In this document: piece after piece, positions 12,831 through 25,400 of the stretch
Position numbering within the stretch: the stretch's first letter is position 1
Layout: each line of letters begins with the position of its first letter
Assembly: GCA_007844125.1 (NCBI GenBank)
Contig: CM017573.1
Location: 4,422,230 to 4,486,229, forward strand
Direction of reading: 5' to 3'
Source of the DNA: Sinonovacula constricta
Taxonomy: Eukaryota > Mollusca > Bivalvia > Cardiida > Solecurtidae
DNA length: 64,000 nt
Program-made: the position numbers and the translations under genes
Notes under the pieces: generated by a model
The model's input: the letters and a program-made list of their open reading frames with translations, nothing else
Told to the model about the DNA's origin: nothing
The model's database searches: none

Positions 12831-14114
12831 GATTTTGGGATCCGAATATTTTATCATTTTTATTCCACTTTTGTTAAGTTCGAAGGAACATTGAAAAGAC
12901 ATTTCTTTAGTTGATCGTAGTGTCTCCCAGCGACTAAGACGCTAGCGATATGTGATTGCGTTCGCTCTAAGATATAGGGGGTGGGTGATGTCTCTTGATA
13001 ACGAATTGCCATCTGGTTAACAGCATGAAATCACCTTACCGCGCACAGCTCCTTCTCTGCCCCCTCTCCTACTTAGACCCAGTCACATCACCCACATCAC
13101 CATACAGCTGTGGAAGCAGTTGGCAAAGTACAATAAACACACATGTCAGTTCAACGCTGCGGCAATTAGCTACAGCAATTACGTAACACTGACTCTACAC
13201 AGCTTCGGTCGGGATAGTGTGTAATAAATACATTATATAAGGCTATACTTATTGATAACAGTCCACCAGAAGCTGAGAACGTCTTTTATTTTTTGGAAAG
13301 CACAACTAGATCACTGTCAATCAAACTTTATTGCAATCACTTTCTGTTTTTGTCACTCTACTTCATACTTGTTATTTTATTCCTATATAATACCGCGACA
13401 TCTGTTATTTTTTTTGTCACCGCGATTTTCTGTTCTTTGTTTTTGCTTCGTTCTCTCCGAATAACAAAAATGTAAATCGACATACTTCTTAATTGTTCGT
13501 CATAGGTTTACTTAACACCTTAAAACTCACGAGCTTACAATTTTAATCATTCTTTATATATATATTGGTTGGTACTTCATCAATTTATAAACAGTCAGGT
13601 AATCTTGACACTAGCCAATCACAGTAATTATCGTCATCAAATGGATTTGTTTACATTCGCCTTTCACCCATAGGCATATGGCGAGCAGGTTCGTCACTTG
13701 TGTATTGGTAACTAAATGTCTCTAATTGACATGTTATGGCTTCGGATTAACGCCCTTAGCGATATCAGCCAATCACAATTAAACATCAATCCGACCACTA
13801 ACCAATCAAGACCGTTAATTGGCTGTACACTTGAGCGATTTTCCTTCATAAAACCTTCGTGGTTTTGCCTAATTGTCTTACAGTCGATCCAGTATCACCC
13901 GCATTTTGTCCTTTTGAAAATGCCGCCTTCAATCATTAATGTATTTTATAAGATTAGTTCACAAAACATAATTGACTGTTTGTTGTTATACATTGTTTGC
14001 GGTTAGTAGAGTAAAATATTAAAATTGTAAGCTATTTTGCATGTGTTGTACAGTTTCATCTAATAAAATTATGATATGGTTTTATTCAATCGATATTTTA
14101 ACATTAAAAGGAGC

Positions 14115-14971
14115 TTAAAGGCATCTCGAAAGGATTGTGGTATCCCACTGAGCCAGGCCCCCACATGCTATGACCAGACCTGCTAATTGCTGGTCATCAC
14201 TGCAGGGAGTCTTTAGCCAACATAGTACTAATCTGTCACAGTAATACCTCTGATGGGTTAATGCAAAACTAAATTACCTGCTAGTATGGATGTGAGACAG
14301 TAGGCTAGTTTTACACAAAGCCACAAACATTATTGTTAGTGATAATGTGGGTTGTTTACTATATGATCCCTTACAAATTCTTTATTGCATTAATTACTAG
14401 GTGTCAATTTTGTAACTGCAAGATTATGTATTTATTTCATAGCTAAATATTTAATTTTGAAAATACATGAGAGATACAAGTTTTAGTATTCAAAATGACT
14501 CTGAAGGACATTATTCTGACAATGAATGACTTTTTAAATTGCTTTTGTTAGAAACGTTTCGTTACATTTTACAAATCAAAATAAAATATAACTTTAAATA
14601 TATATGAGAACTAAAAGAATGAAAGAAATAACAAAATGTATAAGAAATAACAAAATCAACCAACAAAGTAAGAAAGAAAACAAATAAAGATTTATATATA
14701 AATTGTATAAATATTTATATATATATATATTAGATTGCATAATTGGTATATTCACAACTGTTTCCTTTACAAACTGTGAATGACTATGTTCAACCCCCAG
14801 ATATAGCATACATACACTTGGATCTTGAACAATACCTGTGTGACAGACACATCGTTACAGACTGTGGCAGCCTGGCTTATCAGAAAACAGATGCCCTCAC
14901 ATGCTGGGTGGGGCAATAAATGGGGGGGGGGGGGGGGGGTCACTTATATAAGGCTTTTGAGATGCCTTTAA
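14115..14971. mobile_element. TTAA-flanked TIR element, copy 1
   Basis: TTAA at 14115-14118 and at 14968-14971 flank an 849-bp element. Its ends are AGGCATCTCGAAAGG and, inverted, AGGCATCTCAAAAGCC. A TTAA target duplication suggests piggyBac-type transposition, although the tips are not the usual CCC/GGG. A poly-G run of about 17 lies at 14922-14939. No transposase frame is seen. A diverged, inverted relative is at about 54460-55611. Confidence 0.7.
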
Positions 14972-15178
14972 GTAGCCCCTTAAATACGTCATATGTTAAT
15001 ACAAATAAGTAATTAATTTCACAAAATGCCTTTAAATTGTAAAGGTTATTACACTAAGTACAACACGTAACAAAAAGACACCCAAGTTTAAGGTGACTAA
15101 TTAATAATGTATATATTATACGGGACTTTGCAGGTCATCTTAACATTGATTGGTTACTTTATAGTGTTTATAAGAGTT

Positions 15179-15314
<136 letters not shown>

Positions 15315-15654
15315 TGTTAAGTAGCAATTGCATTGTTTACGCATTTACTGGCATTCTTCACTGACAGTATTTTCTTGCAAATTACCGCTGACCAAGTAAA
15401 GAAACACCCCGTCTGGTCCTTCACTATAAACAGGATAATGGCGGATTCATAATATTGCCGTTTGTATTTCAAAAAGAAGAAATCGTCGTTTTAAAATTAA
15501 ATGCTATGCTAAAATCATAAATCTACCGCCGCTTCTGCATTAAGTAAGGCTAGCAATGTAAATTGTGGCCAGAAATAAACATTTTATGATGAATAAACAC
15601 ATTGAATGTAATGGAAAATTACCGTGTTATATGTCACTATGATATAAATTCGTT

Positions 15655-15730
15655 CCGAATATTCGAATATGATTCGAATACACGTTCCGAACATTCGAAT
15701 ATCGTTTTGGGGTTCGATTTACATCCCTAA
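15655..15730. mobile_element. Terminal fragment of a hAT-like element
   Basis: Repeated ATTCGAAT motifs followed by TTCGATTTACATCCCTAA. The inverted end TAGGGATGTAAATCGAAC resembles hAT-family termini. Only one end is recognisable. Confidence 0.35.
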
Positions 15731-15756
15731 TTTATTAACTTTCTTTAAATGTGCAG

Positions 15757-15896
15757 GAGCTACTGTACGAGGTAGGAAGGCCAAAGCACGTACCGAGAAA
15801 CCCGGTGTGTCAACGCTCTTACCTTCGAGGTTCCTTTCCGAATGTGAACGGAAAGGGCCAAAGATGATTCGAATGATGTGGGAAGCTGCATATTGA
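15757..15896 (+). other. Orphan open segment after a good splice acceptor
   Basis: After TTTCTTTAAATGTGCAG an open frame reads ATVRGRKAKARTEKPGVSTL, then RFLSECERKGPKMIRMMWEA and a TGA at 15894-15896. The composition is protein-like and basic. No partner exon was found and I do not recognise the product. It may be the relic of a transposon or retroposed gene, or chance. Confidence 0.25.
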
Positions 15897-16079
15897 GTCA
15901 GTTTGCTACAACATGGTTAGTTGAAAGTTTGGTACCCCAGAAACCCTCAGAAGAAACCTAAACGAGTCACGTGTCTGCCGCGAAAAATCAGTTATATTTG
16001 CTCACCAGGAAATTTAATTTCATATCTGTGTGTGTATAGGATCAAATTGCTACTATATATTTCTGTAAGATTATGAAAT

Positions 16080-17155
16080 GAATGGATCAGTGGATAAGTG
16101 GATCATTGGATGTTCGGATTAAGGAGTGTATTGGTCTGTCGATAAATGGATCTTTGGATGGAGGAAATGTGGAGTGTGTGGGTCACTGGTTGAGTGGATC
16201 ACTGGATAGAGGGAATGTGGAGTGTGTGGGTCCCTCATTGAGTGGATCATTGGATGGATGGAATGTGGAGTGTGTGGGTTACTGGTTGGGTGGATCATTG
16301 GATAGAGGGAATGTGGAGTGTGTGGGTCACTGGTTGGGTGGATCATTGAATGAAGGGAATGTGGAGTGTTTGGGTCACTGGTTGAGTGGATCATTGAATG
16401 GAGGGAATGTGGAGTGTGTGGGTCGCTGGCTGAGTGGATCATTGGATGGAGGGAATGTGGAGTGTGTGGGTCACTGGTTGAGTGGATCATTGGATGGAGG
16501 GAATGTGGAGTGTTTGGGTCACTGGTTGAGAGGATCATTGGATGGAGGGAAAGTGGAGTGTGTGGGTCACTGGTTGAGTGGATCTTTGGATGGAGGGAAT
16601 GTGGAGTGTGTGGGTCACTGGTTGAGTGGATCATTGGATGAACAAATTGTGGAGTGTGTCGATCAGTGGATGAGTGGACCATTGGATGTCAGGATTGCGG
16701 AGTGTGTGGGTCAGTGGATGTTTCCAGTGTGGAGTGTGTGGGTCATTGGATCAGTGGGCCATTCGATATACGGGTTGTTGGCAAGTGGATGAGCGGTTTA
16801 TTGAATGTACGGATTGATTGCAGAGTGTGCGAATGAGTAGATGAACGAATTGTGGGGTGTACAATTTGACAGTGGATGAGTGGATCTTGTTGGATGGGTT
16901 GTGGAGTTCGTGGGTCAGTGGATGAGTGGATCATTGGGTGGTCGGATTGTGGAGTGTGTAATTGAATGGAACAGTGGATGGACAGATTGTGTTCAGAGTG
17001 TATGGATTAGTGAAAAAGTGAATCAAATTGGTCGGATAGGGGAGCGTATACGGATAAATAGGCAAGTAAGTCATTTGATGTCCGGATTGTGGAGTGTATG
17101 GACCAGTGGATCAACGGATTTGTTGATCATTGGATGTTCGTATCGTGGAGTGTAA
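16080..17155. repeat. 48-bp minisatellite
   Basis: About 15 units of 48 bp (GGATCATTGGATGGAGGGAA, then TGTGGAGTGTGTGGGTCACT, then GGTTGAGT) are well ordered from 16140 to 16660 and decay to degenerate copies up to 17155. Because 48 is a multiple of three, most frames are periodic. The plus strand is open for 236 codons (16082-16792) and the minus strand for 187 (16682-16119). No start context, splice site or family match supports a real protein. Confidence 0.9.
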
Positions 17156-17820
17156 CATATATTTAAGACGATTTAAAACTGCTTAATTATGAACATTTTT
17201 ACGCATATAGATCTACGCCTTTTTTACACAAAAACAAAAATACGATGGAAAATTACACATAAATAAAAGATGCACATAATTAAAATTCCGAAACAATATA
17301 AGTACATACAATGAAAAATATATTTTGTCGTTGGTTCAATTTAAAAATAATATAGATCTTTTTTATTATCTGTTTGTATGTTCATGGCACTATACATTGT
17401 TTTATTAAGTTTTCGTTTGTTTTGTTAAAAACAAAGTGAGCAACCATGCATGGTTTTCTGACAGAATCTTCAGTCAAATCTGACGTGTTTTTTTTTTTTT
17501 TTTGCACAGTCATCAACATGTGAAATTCAATAAGGCAGACTAAATCATCACACAGGTAGAATAATTTAGCAACGTGTTCTTTAGTCAGCGACCTATATCG
17601 TGCCTTGACGTCATGTTTATTTACATCAGACTCTACATAGCAGGTGCTCGAATAAATACGCACACCACCAGTTTCAAATTAATTGAAATGGTGGCGTAAC
17701 GTCAATGAATAAGCTTCTTTTATGGATTAAAATAAAAATGTATTAACAGTCACACACATTTAACCGCATCGTATCGTTAAATAGTGAAAAAAATATACGG
17801 ACTATTTATTTTGTAATCAC

Positions 17821-17929
17821 GTGACATATGTAAACACGACTTTAGTCCAGTTATAAACACAAGATGGCTGCTTAGTGAAGGGAACGAAAAAATATTTGAC
17901 GCAGTTACAGTACCAAGACAACACGCAAA
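17821..17929 (+). promoter_or_regulatory. NBR1 5' leader with YY1-like site and minimal upstream ORF
   Basis: AAGATGGCTGC at 17861-17871 matches the YY1-type element often found just downstream of the start site of housekeeping genes (consensus AAnATGGCGGC, one mismatch). The ATG inside it (17864) opens a three-codon reading frame ending at TAG 17873-17875, 55 bases before the NBR1 ATG. No TATA box is evident nearby. The transcription start site cannot be fixed from sequence alone. Confidence 0.4.
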
Positions 17930-19429
17930 ATGTCTGGAGATTTAAGGATATCAATCAGTTTCAATGCTGATGACAGTTTTGTTGAAACGTACCAAATCCC
18001 ATACGATACAACATGGGCCGATTTTGAAGCGTTGGTAAGTTTGACGTTTTCTGATCAGCTGTGTTTCCCTTGTTGATAAACACGGGCCTTTATTATATCA
18101 CTTTGTTTTGTTTCATTGATTCGAAAACTCTAACTTGTAAGCTTGCTTATTAAGTTAACCGTCATGTTGTTGTATGTTTGGTATTCGTCATGCAGAAATT
18201 TAGAATATTTTCTAAAAAATTGTGCAATAAAATGAAATCGGCTATAAGTATAACAAAAAAATCCACTTTCGATTTTGTATCGTACTGCACTTTTTCAGTC
18301 TTGGATATTAGAGGACTGTTAAGGAAAAATCATTTTGAACATCTCCATTTGAGGTGATCATGTATCTGGGTTACAAATCTATTAGTTTTTAGTTAGGGCT
18401 GCTGGACAGTTTAAACTAACACATGATTGTTTATATTTTTTTAGCTGAAAGCCCAGTTTGACTGTGAGCGGATAAGTGTCAGCTATATTGACAGTGATAA
18501 TGATGAGGTAAGGGACATATAAGAAACTACTTTATCTGCATATTTAAGTTATATAACATTGTCTCAGAACAAACTTATGATGCTTGTCCTTTGAAAATAG
18601 CTTCGTAATTATTAGTCACCACCTGAGATCTCTATTATGATTAATCATTTTTATTACAAAGTTAAGAATTAAAGAAAAAAGTCATTATGTCTGCTAGAAA
18701 AAATATCAATATGTTAATGAAGGAAGCAGGAAAGAAAGAGAAAATCTTAAGTAATTGCTTAAAATGTTTTCTTTTTAGTGCTAACTTTGTCAAAAGTTAC
18801 TTGTGAATGATATTTAAATTAATACATAAAATGGAAAAGTTGAGTGTGTTCATTTTCAGATTGCACTAGGAAGTCAAGATGAATTGTTTGAAGCATTTAG
18901 AGTAAGTATTATGTTTTATTTTGTCTGTAAGCTTACATTTTGAACTTAGAGAGTGCTTTTTAATCTAAAGCTGTTACTGGTCCATAGGTTTTATTTGTAA
19001 GGTACATTTTTGTCTGTTAAATAGAACAAATTACAGCCCTTGTTAATCGAAGTTATTATCTTAAAGTGAAATAAATCCTTTTTATTCCCCAAAGTCTACA
19101 CTGTACCATATTTGGTACCATGTTTGGTTCTATAGGGATACAAATATGTGGGGAATCTAATAGTGCAAATAATCTCACAATAGAACTGTATTGTGATCCA
19201 GAGCTTTTTTTAATCTCTTGTTGAATGCAACTAATATGTCTTTCCTTTGAGTACAAAGTGCTCAATGTTCTGAATCTATATTTTAAATTTATTGTGGTTG
19301 TGAATAAATAGGTTGCCATGGCATCCAATGACATGCTGTCGATGAAGGTGATGTCACTAGCAGCTGAAGCTGCAGTGTTTCGTATATCAGATGATCTGAC
19401 AGATAGCACAGAGGGACAGGCAGAGGATG
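17930..19429 (+). CDS. NBR1: NBR1 exons 1-4: PB1 domain
   Basis: Exons 1-4 encode residues 1 to about 109, of which about 1-88 form the PB1 domain. YDTTWADFEAL matches TTWADIEAM of human NBR1. The acidic OPCA-type stretch YIDSDNDE followed by GSQDELFEAF is present. The basic first-strand cluster of p62-like PB1 domains is not obvious, which fits the type A (acidic face) PB1 of NBR1 that pairs with the basic face of p62/SQSTM1. Exons 2 and 3 are small (63 and 42 bp) and phase 0. Exon 4 ends in phase 1 after a serine/threonine/acidic linker. Confidence 0.95.
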
Positions 19430-22400
19430 GTGAGTGATCTCCCCTTCAAAAAAAAATCTAAAATCTTATATTATTCTGTATACCAATAACTTTGTGAATA
19501 ACAAAGGATGCTATGTTGTCTATTTTGAAAAATTGTAAAGAAAATGTTTATTGGCATAAGATGTGAAGTTAATCCCTTTGAGAAAATTCTCACAACCATT
19601 TGACACTAATGCTGGTGAAACTTAGAAGTTTGTCATGTAAATGATATGCTATTTTATTGTAGCCATAATCAGTTTATAGAAGATACTGCTGTCTCTACAA
19701 TATATGAGTTAATATGATTGTTTTCCATAAATATACTGACAATGTTACCTTAAATTAATTAATAATTTTATACAGCAACCTAATTTGTGCACCTTTATAC
19801 CCTTTTACCTAAAATATTTAACTTTGTCAATGTCTAGAGCCTCTTGTGCTGCGCGAAATCTGCCCTGACCCATCTGTTGCCATTCCGATGCCTGACACTG
19901 TCTCAGGTAATGATGCCTGCAGAACTAGAAGTATTGGTTCTATTGAAATACAATATCAGACCCTGTGGCCTCTCACTCCACAAGTTCAAGTTCTGGTCGA
20001 CAAGATTTTTTCATATGGGGAGGTACTTCCAGCAGACCTTTGATATCTTGGCTGTTTTATATATGCAATTGTATGGGGTCTTCCTCTATCAATAATAGTT
20101 GGATATGGTCAATGTGATTTTTTGCCTATTATTTGCCAATCAGACATGGTAGAGCATGTGTCCGCTTCAGGTATTGGAGGCCCTGGGTTCAATCCCGGGC
20201 CGAAATTTACTGGAGGCATTGACAATGGTTGTGGTATAGCTCCGTTGCTGATTCTGAAGCAAATGCAAATAATACCACAACTGGTTGGCCCAGTATCAGG
20301 ATATTGGGACTGAGTGTGGTATCATGCTACATGTTAACAGCATGCTATACTTAGTGAATGCAGCACTATATCTGCTTCAAGTAGACAACATCTCTGAAAT
20401 ACTGTTGGTGGGTCAGTTAAACCCAATCAACAAATTATTTGCCTATTTAGTTCTGTGCCTACCATGTATGCAGTAAACCTTTAACTTGCTTCATTATAAC
20501 CCAAACTATATCTGTAATTATTTTCTAACAACAACTTTCCATTGTAACAAGATATACACAAGAAACTTAGCAGCAAATAGTCCATGTTCAGATCAGGATT
20601 TCTGATATGAACACTTCATGTCAGGGACATTTTTTTCCACATGGTCCCTAACGGATTACAATCTAATAAGATATTCTCATTAAAGAAGGCTTCTATGTGC
20701 AAAGAGTATTGATTTATTGGTGGTGTAGGCTTAGGGTTATATAATGGTGTTAGTGCTAACAACAACAAGAACAAACATGTAGTGCTGAATGTGCTTTTAT
20801 GTAGTTGGGAACTGTTGATTTGTTACTGTCGGTTCAAGGTCAAGACAGCCATAGCAATAAAAAGAACTGAATCAGTTGACTCATTGAGTATGTTCTAATT
20901 GGGGCGTAAATCAGTTTTACTGAAATCATTGTTTTTTAATTCTCAACAGAAATCTATTTGACTAAACTAAATACCAGTAAATGTTTATGACAATGAAGAA
21001 TCATTTACTGTAGTGGCAGGAATATGCATAGAGCAGTGTCCACCATGCCAGTTACAATTTTATGAATCATACTATTTGACAAATGATTTGGTTGGAGGTT
21101 TGTAGTAGCCCTGACTGTTGTCATATTGAGACAGTCCAGGATTATAATAATTGAACAATTATCAAGACCTGTGATGTCGATTTAATTTCATCTGTTTTGT
21201 TTAATAATTATTTTTAGATGTCAGCTTTCTGGAAATATAAAAATTATACTGTACACTATTTACTGCCTTTTTCATAACAGTGTAAACAGATCATTTTCAT
21301 TGTAATGTATTTAATCTGTGATTAATCTTGTTATATCATAATAATTTGAAAGCTTTGGATTTAAATAAATCATAGACTTTAATCACAAACTGGTTATTAA
21401 TAAGTAAAGGGTCAAACTTGTTATGATTTCCTCATATCTAGAACATGTAGGTCTTTAACCAGGAAATTAATAACGAGGATTATATTGTTAATAATGACAA
21501 TAATTTTTCTCATACATGCTTTTTATTTAACATAATGCAGTTCATAATTCTTTAGGCTTAACAATTACATACAAGCATGATTTAGTTCATATAAACAAAT
21601 TGAATCATGTTAATTGAATTGTTATATTTATTTATTGGTCAGTAGATTTATAAATTGTCGTGTTAAGTTATTTGAAGGTAGATTTATAAATTGTCGTGTT
21701 AAGTTTTTTGAATGTAGATTTATAAATTGTCTTGCTAAGTTATTTGAAGGTAGATTTATAAATTGTCTTGCTAAGTTATTTGAAGGTAGATTTATAAATT
21801 GTCGTGCTAAGTTATTGGAAGGATTAAGCACTAATATTTACACCTACATACAAAAACCTGTTGAGAATTCCACCAATGACAATTTTTTTATGAATACATA
21901 CCAACTTAAAAAAGACATATTTCTCATTTTGATTTTCTTGGACATCATCTAGAGACAATTTATACATCATCAGTATTTCCTATTCTTTACTGATTTGTTT
22001 ATGAGGTTTTTATCTCACCAGCAATCGTCAGTTACCCAGGGATAATTTACAACTGAAGCATAATTTTCAATTAGAACACTGTAGGTATAGTTTCCACACA
22101 AAAAGTTAATGTTTAAGTTTGGGTAACTTTTTCAGACAAAGTAGAGAGCCAGTCTCCAGCCCCTCAAGGACCAGTGATCCTTCCCTCTTCAGAGCAACAA
22201 GGGCTTGCAGAGCTAACCCTAGCACCAATAGCTGGTATTGTGTTTCCAGACTCAAACCTGCAATTGGGGTTGTCCAGCACATTCACCACCTCACAGGTAA
22301 ATGATTAACAAATTCAATTGGCAAGACTGAGTCAGTTTGCTGTTTTTTTCCATTTGATAAATTGACACTTGACAGCTGCCTTCTGCTGAAATTTCATACA

Positions 22401-25400
22401 TATTTAATTACAATTTTTCAAAAAAATTTATATGAACATATTAGACTTGCTTTCTCATAGATTTTAAGGTATTTTTAGGTATTTCTTATAAAAAAAAATT
22501 CAAAATGTTTATTCAGTTTCTAATAAAGGGTATGGGTATCTATCTCAGAATAATCAAGCAATACATCTTATGCTATATTTATTGCCTCTCTAATGGAAAA
22601 AGAATAATGTATTTTCTTGTTATTTTCCTTCTTAATATTTTTCATGATTTTTTCTTAGCCCAAGGAGGAAGTGAAAATTGAAAAGACAGAAGTAAACTTA
22701 TTGGAAAAGGAGGATGGACAGACAGACGAACTGAAAGAGGACAAAGCTCATCAAGTCCTTCAGTACTCGGACTTTGTCTCATTCATGAACAAGGTAAGGA
22801 GGACTGACTGAAGTAGCTACTTAAAGTATTTCAATACAAAGCTTTTAAGCCTAAAATCTTTAACTGTAACTGTTTTTTTTCAATTAAAAAACAATAACTT
22901 ATAGCAGTAAAGTTATTGTTACCTTTATAAAGTTCACTTTTAACTTCAAATATTTTAATACTAGATATATATATGTTGTATAGAACTAATAAGTACAGTT
23001 GTACATTTTATATGTTAGGATACCATATTAGTGTTAAATTTTCAATATTGTGTAGTGGGGTTGCTGATTTATAAATCAAGACACTTTGTGGGTTTTCCTT
23101 TTATTTCTTTTATCAATTAAATATATCAAACAACAGTGGAATTGTTACCTATTCCTACTGAACGTGTTGGAGACTAGACAGAAAGTGATATAAGTTGGGA
23201 TGGGATTAGAGAGTACAGTAAAAACAACTTTGTTATATCACAACTGTACCCCTCCATGCAAAGTAGTACTGCCCTGATATTTCCTCTGTATACAGCATAA
23301 CACAAGATGATACTCCATGAATGCGCGAACAGCATTGAAGAGGTCTGTTCAGCCATTTCACTCACTTTTATTACTTTAAAAAAACAACAGAAATTCGTAA
23401 TAGAATGAATGAACTTGCCCGTATGTGTACATGGTGTAGATTTGGAATGATTGACTTAACTTTGCACTTGCTTTTTACCTGGGTCTATTTTGAAGAAATG
23501 TTCACAAAATTGGAGGGGGTGGTGTTGAGGGAGTGGAGGTGGGGGGGGGGGGGGGGGGGGGAAACAGTCTGCAAAACATAAAAATAAAGTCTACTATACT
23601 AGCTCTATTTATCCCAATTTCTATAATTCCTTTGATTTATTTCTTTTCATCTTTCTGTATTTTCTCCTTCTTTCACTATTCTTTAAATACACATCTCTGT
23701 CCTCTGCATTTATGTACATCCACATTGATTCATTTTCTACCTCTTTTTAGTTAGATTGATCATTAACTGTGAGTTGTATTGCTATCTTACATTAGTGCAT
23801 TTTTTATCCATTCAAAGTTTTCATACTTTTTATTGCACATTTGAAGTTCATTTAGCATAACAAATATAATGCCACAATTTGGGTTCATGCCTGACTTGTT
23901 TCTATAAAAAGTTTTGTTGTACCATTCCCTGACTTTTGTTGTTTGCCTTGTATACTTTTGGTGTATTTTATCATATTTCATATCGCTTTACCCATATCTC
24001 TATACTTACTGTGTTGTAAGCAGCTGAATCATGCCCAGCCAATTCTGTGGGCGGTTCTATCAAAAGTCTTATGACTTTATATATATGACTAGTCGTAGGA
24101 CAGGTATATATATGACCAGTCCTAGGACAGGTAGACTGGGGTCCTAATGTTTTATATGGTAATTCCATATCTAGGACTTTCATTGTTGATGAAACAGCAC
24201 CCTGGTACTCGTTATTAATTAATCTTTTATGAGCCAGTCAGGTACAGGATGTTTCTGGAGCAGAAAAAATAATGGGACTGTTGATTTATGACATCAGTTG
24301 AATGCTACATGTCATTAGTGCCAACACTAAATGCAAGACACTTTACAATTTTTACCTGGTCAACAATTGTTAATTTGTGCTGTTTAACCTAAAAATAAAA
24401 CTGTAAAGTCCATCTATTAAGACCACCTTGTGTTCTGACTCAAATTGGTTGTAGTAGTGAGTTGGTCTTAAAAGTGACTTGGGTGAGTGCAAAAATCTGC
24501 CATTGTTTATGTAAAAGTAGCTGCTTCTCAGATTGTTGAAAAGGAGTGTAAAAAAGACAACAACAAAGAAACAAACGCACACTTTTTCAAAATTTATGCT
24601 GTCATTTATGCGATGAAAATATTTAACCTCATATAAATCATTGACTTCATGAAAATAACTTATGATAATCATTAAATGACATATAAATGTTTTTGATAAG
24701 AATGCAGAAGAAAGAATTCGCCCGATGATGTGCATTTGTTTCAATTGCAGGCTGTCCTGTGCATCCATTCAAAGTTTTATACTTGTTTTTACACAATAAA
24801 TACCAAGAGCTAACCGAGATAATGAATCTTTGACTTTCTATTTTCATTTTCTAATTGACACTAATGACGTGCGCATTCTAGATAAACAACTTTAAAACTC
24901 ATAATTTGGTATAATTATCACACAAATGCTAGCAGCTTATGTTTGCCTTATTGACTAAGATCATAACCATGTGCCACCCAGTGTCCTAGATTGTACTGGA
25001 GGACAAGGGGCAGATCACAACATGGGTTACTTGCTGTTCCTGTTAAGATGGTCACAATTGAGGTCATTGATTACATAAAAAATGCACAATATGTTCTGGC
25101 CATTATGCCAGATTAGCGGCCTGCCTGTTATAGGTGTTTGGTTTCTCATTAAAAAAAATAGTCAAGAAGTTTGTACTTATGAAAATTGGTGTTAATATAG
25201 ACGTGGTTGCTTTAGTGCCTAGTCATTAGGTGGCATTTTACTGTATACCAATAAAATATATATATCTGCAGACGAATGACTAAAATAATGATGCACATCA
25301 TTTAAGCAAAAAAAATAACAACTGTCTTATTTCAGCTGAAGAAGGACCTGCGCACTGAGATTGTGAGGGACGTGACAAGAAAAACAGTAAAGCATGTGCT

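Noticed and set aside
16082..16792. 236-codon open frame as a repetitive protein gene
   Set aside because: It is fully explained by a 48-bp minisatellite. The reverse strand is equally open, and no splice sites or homology support it.
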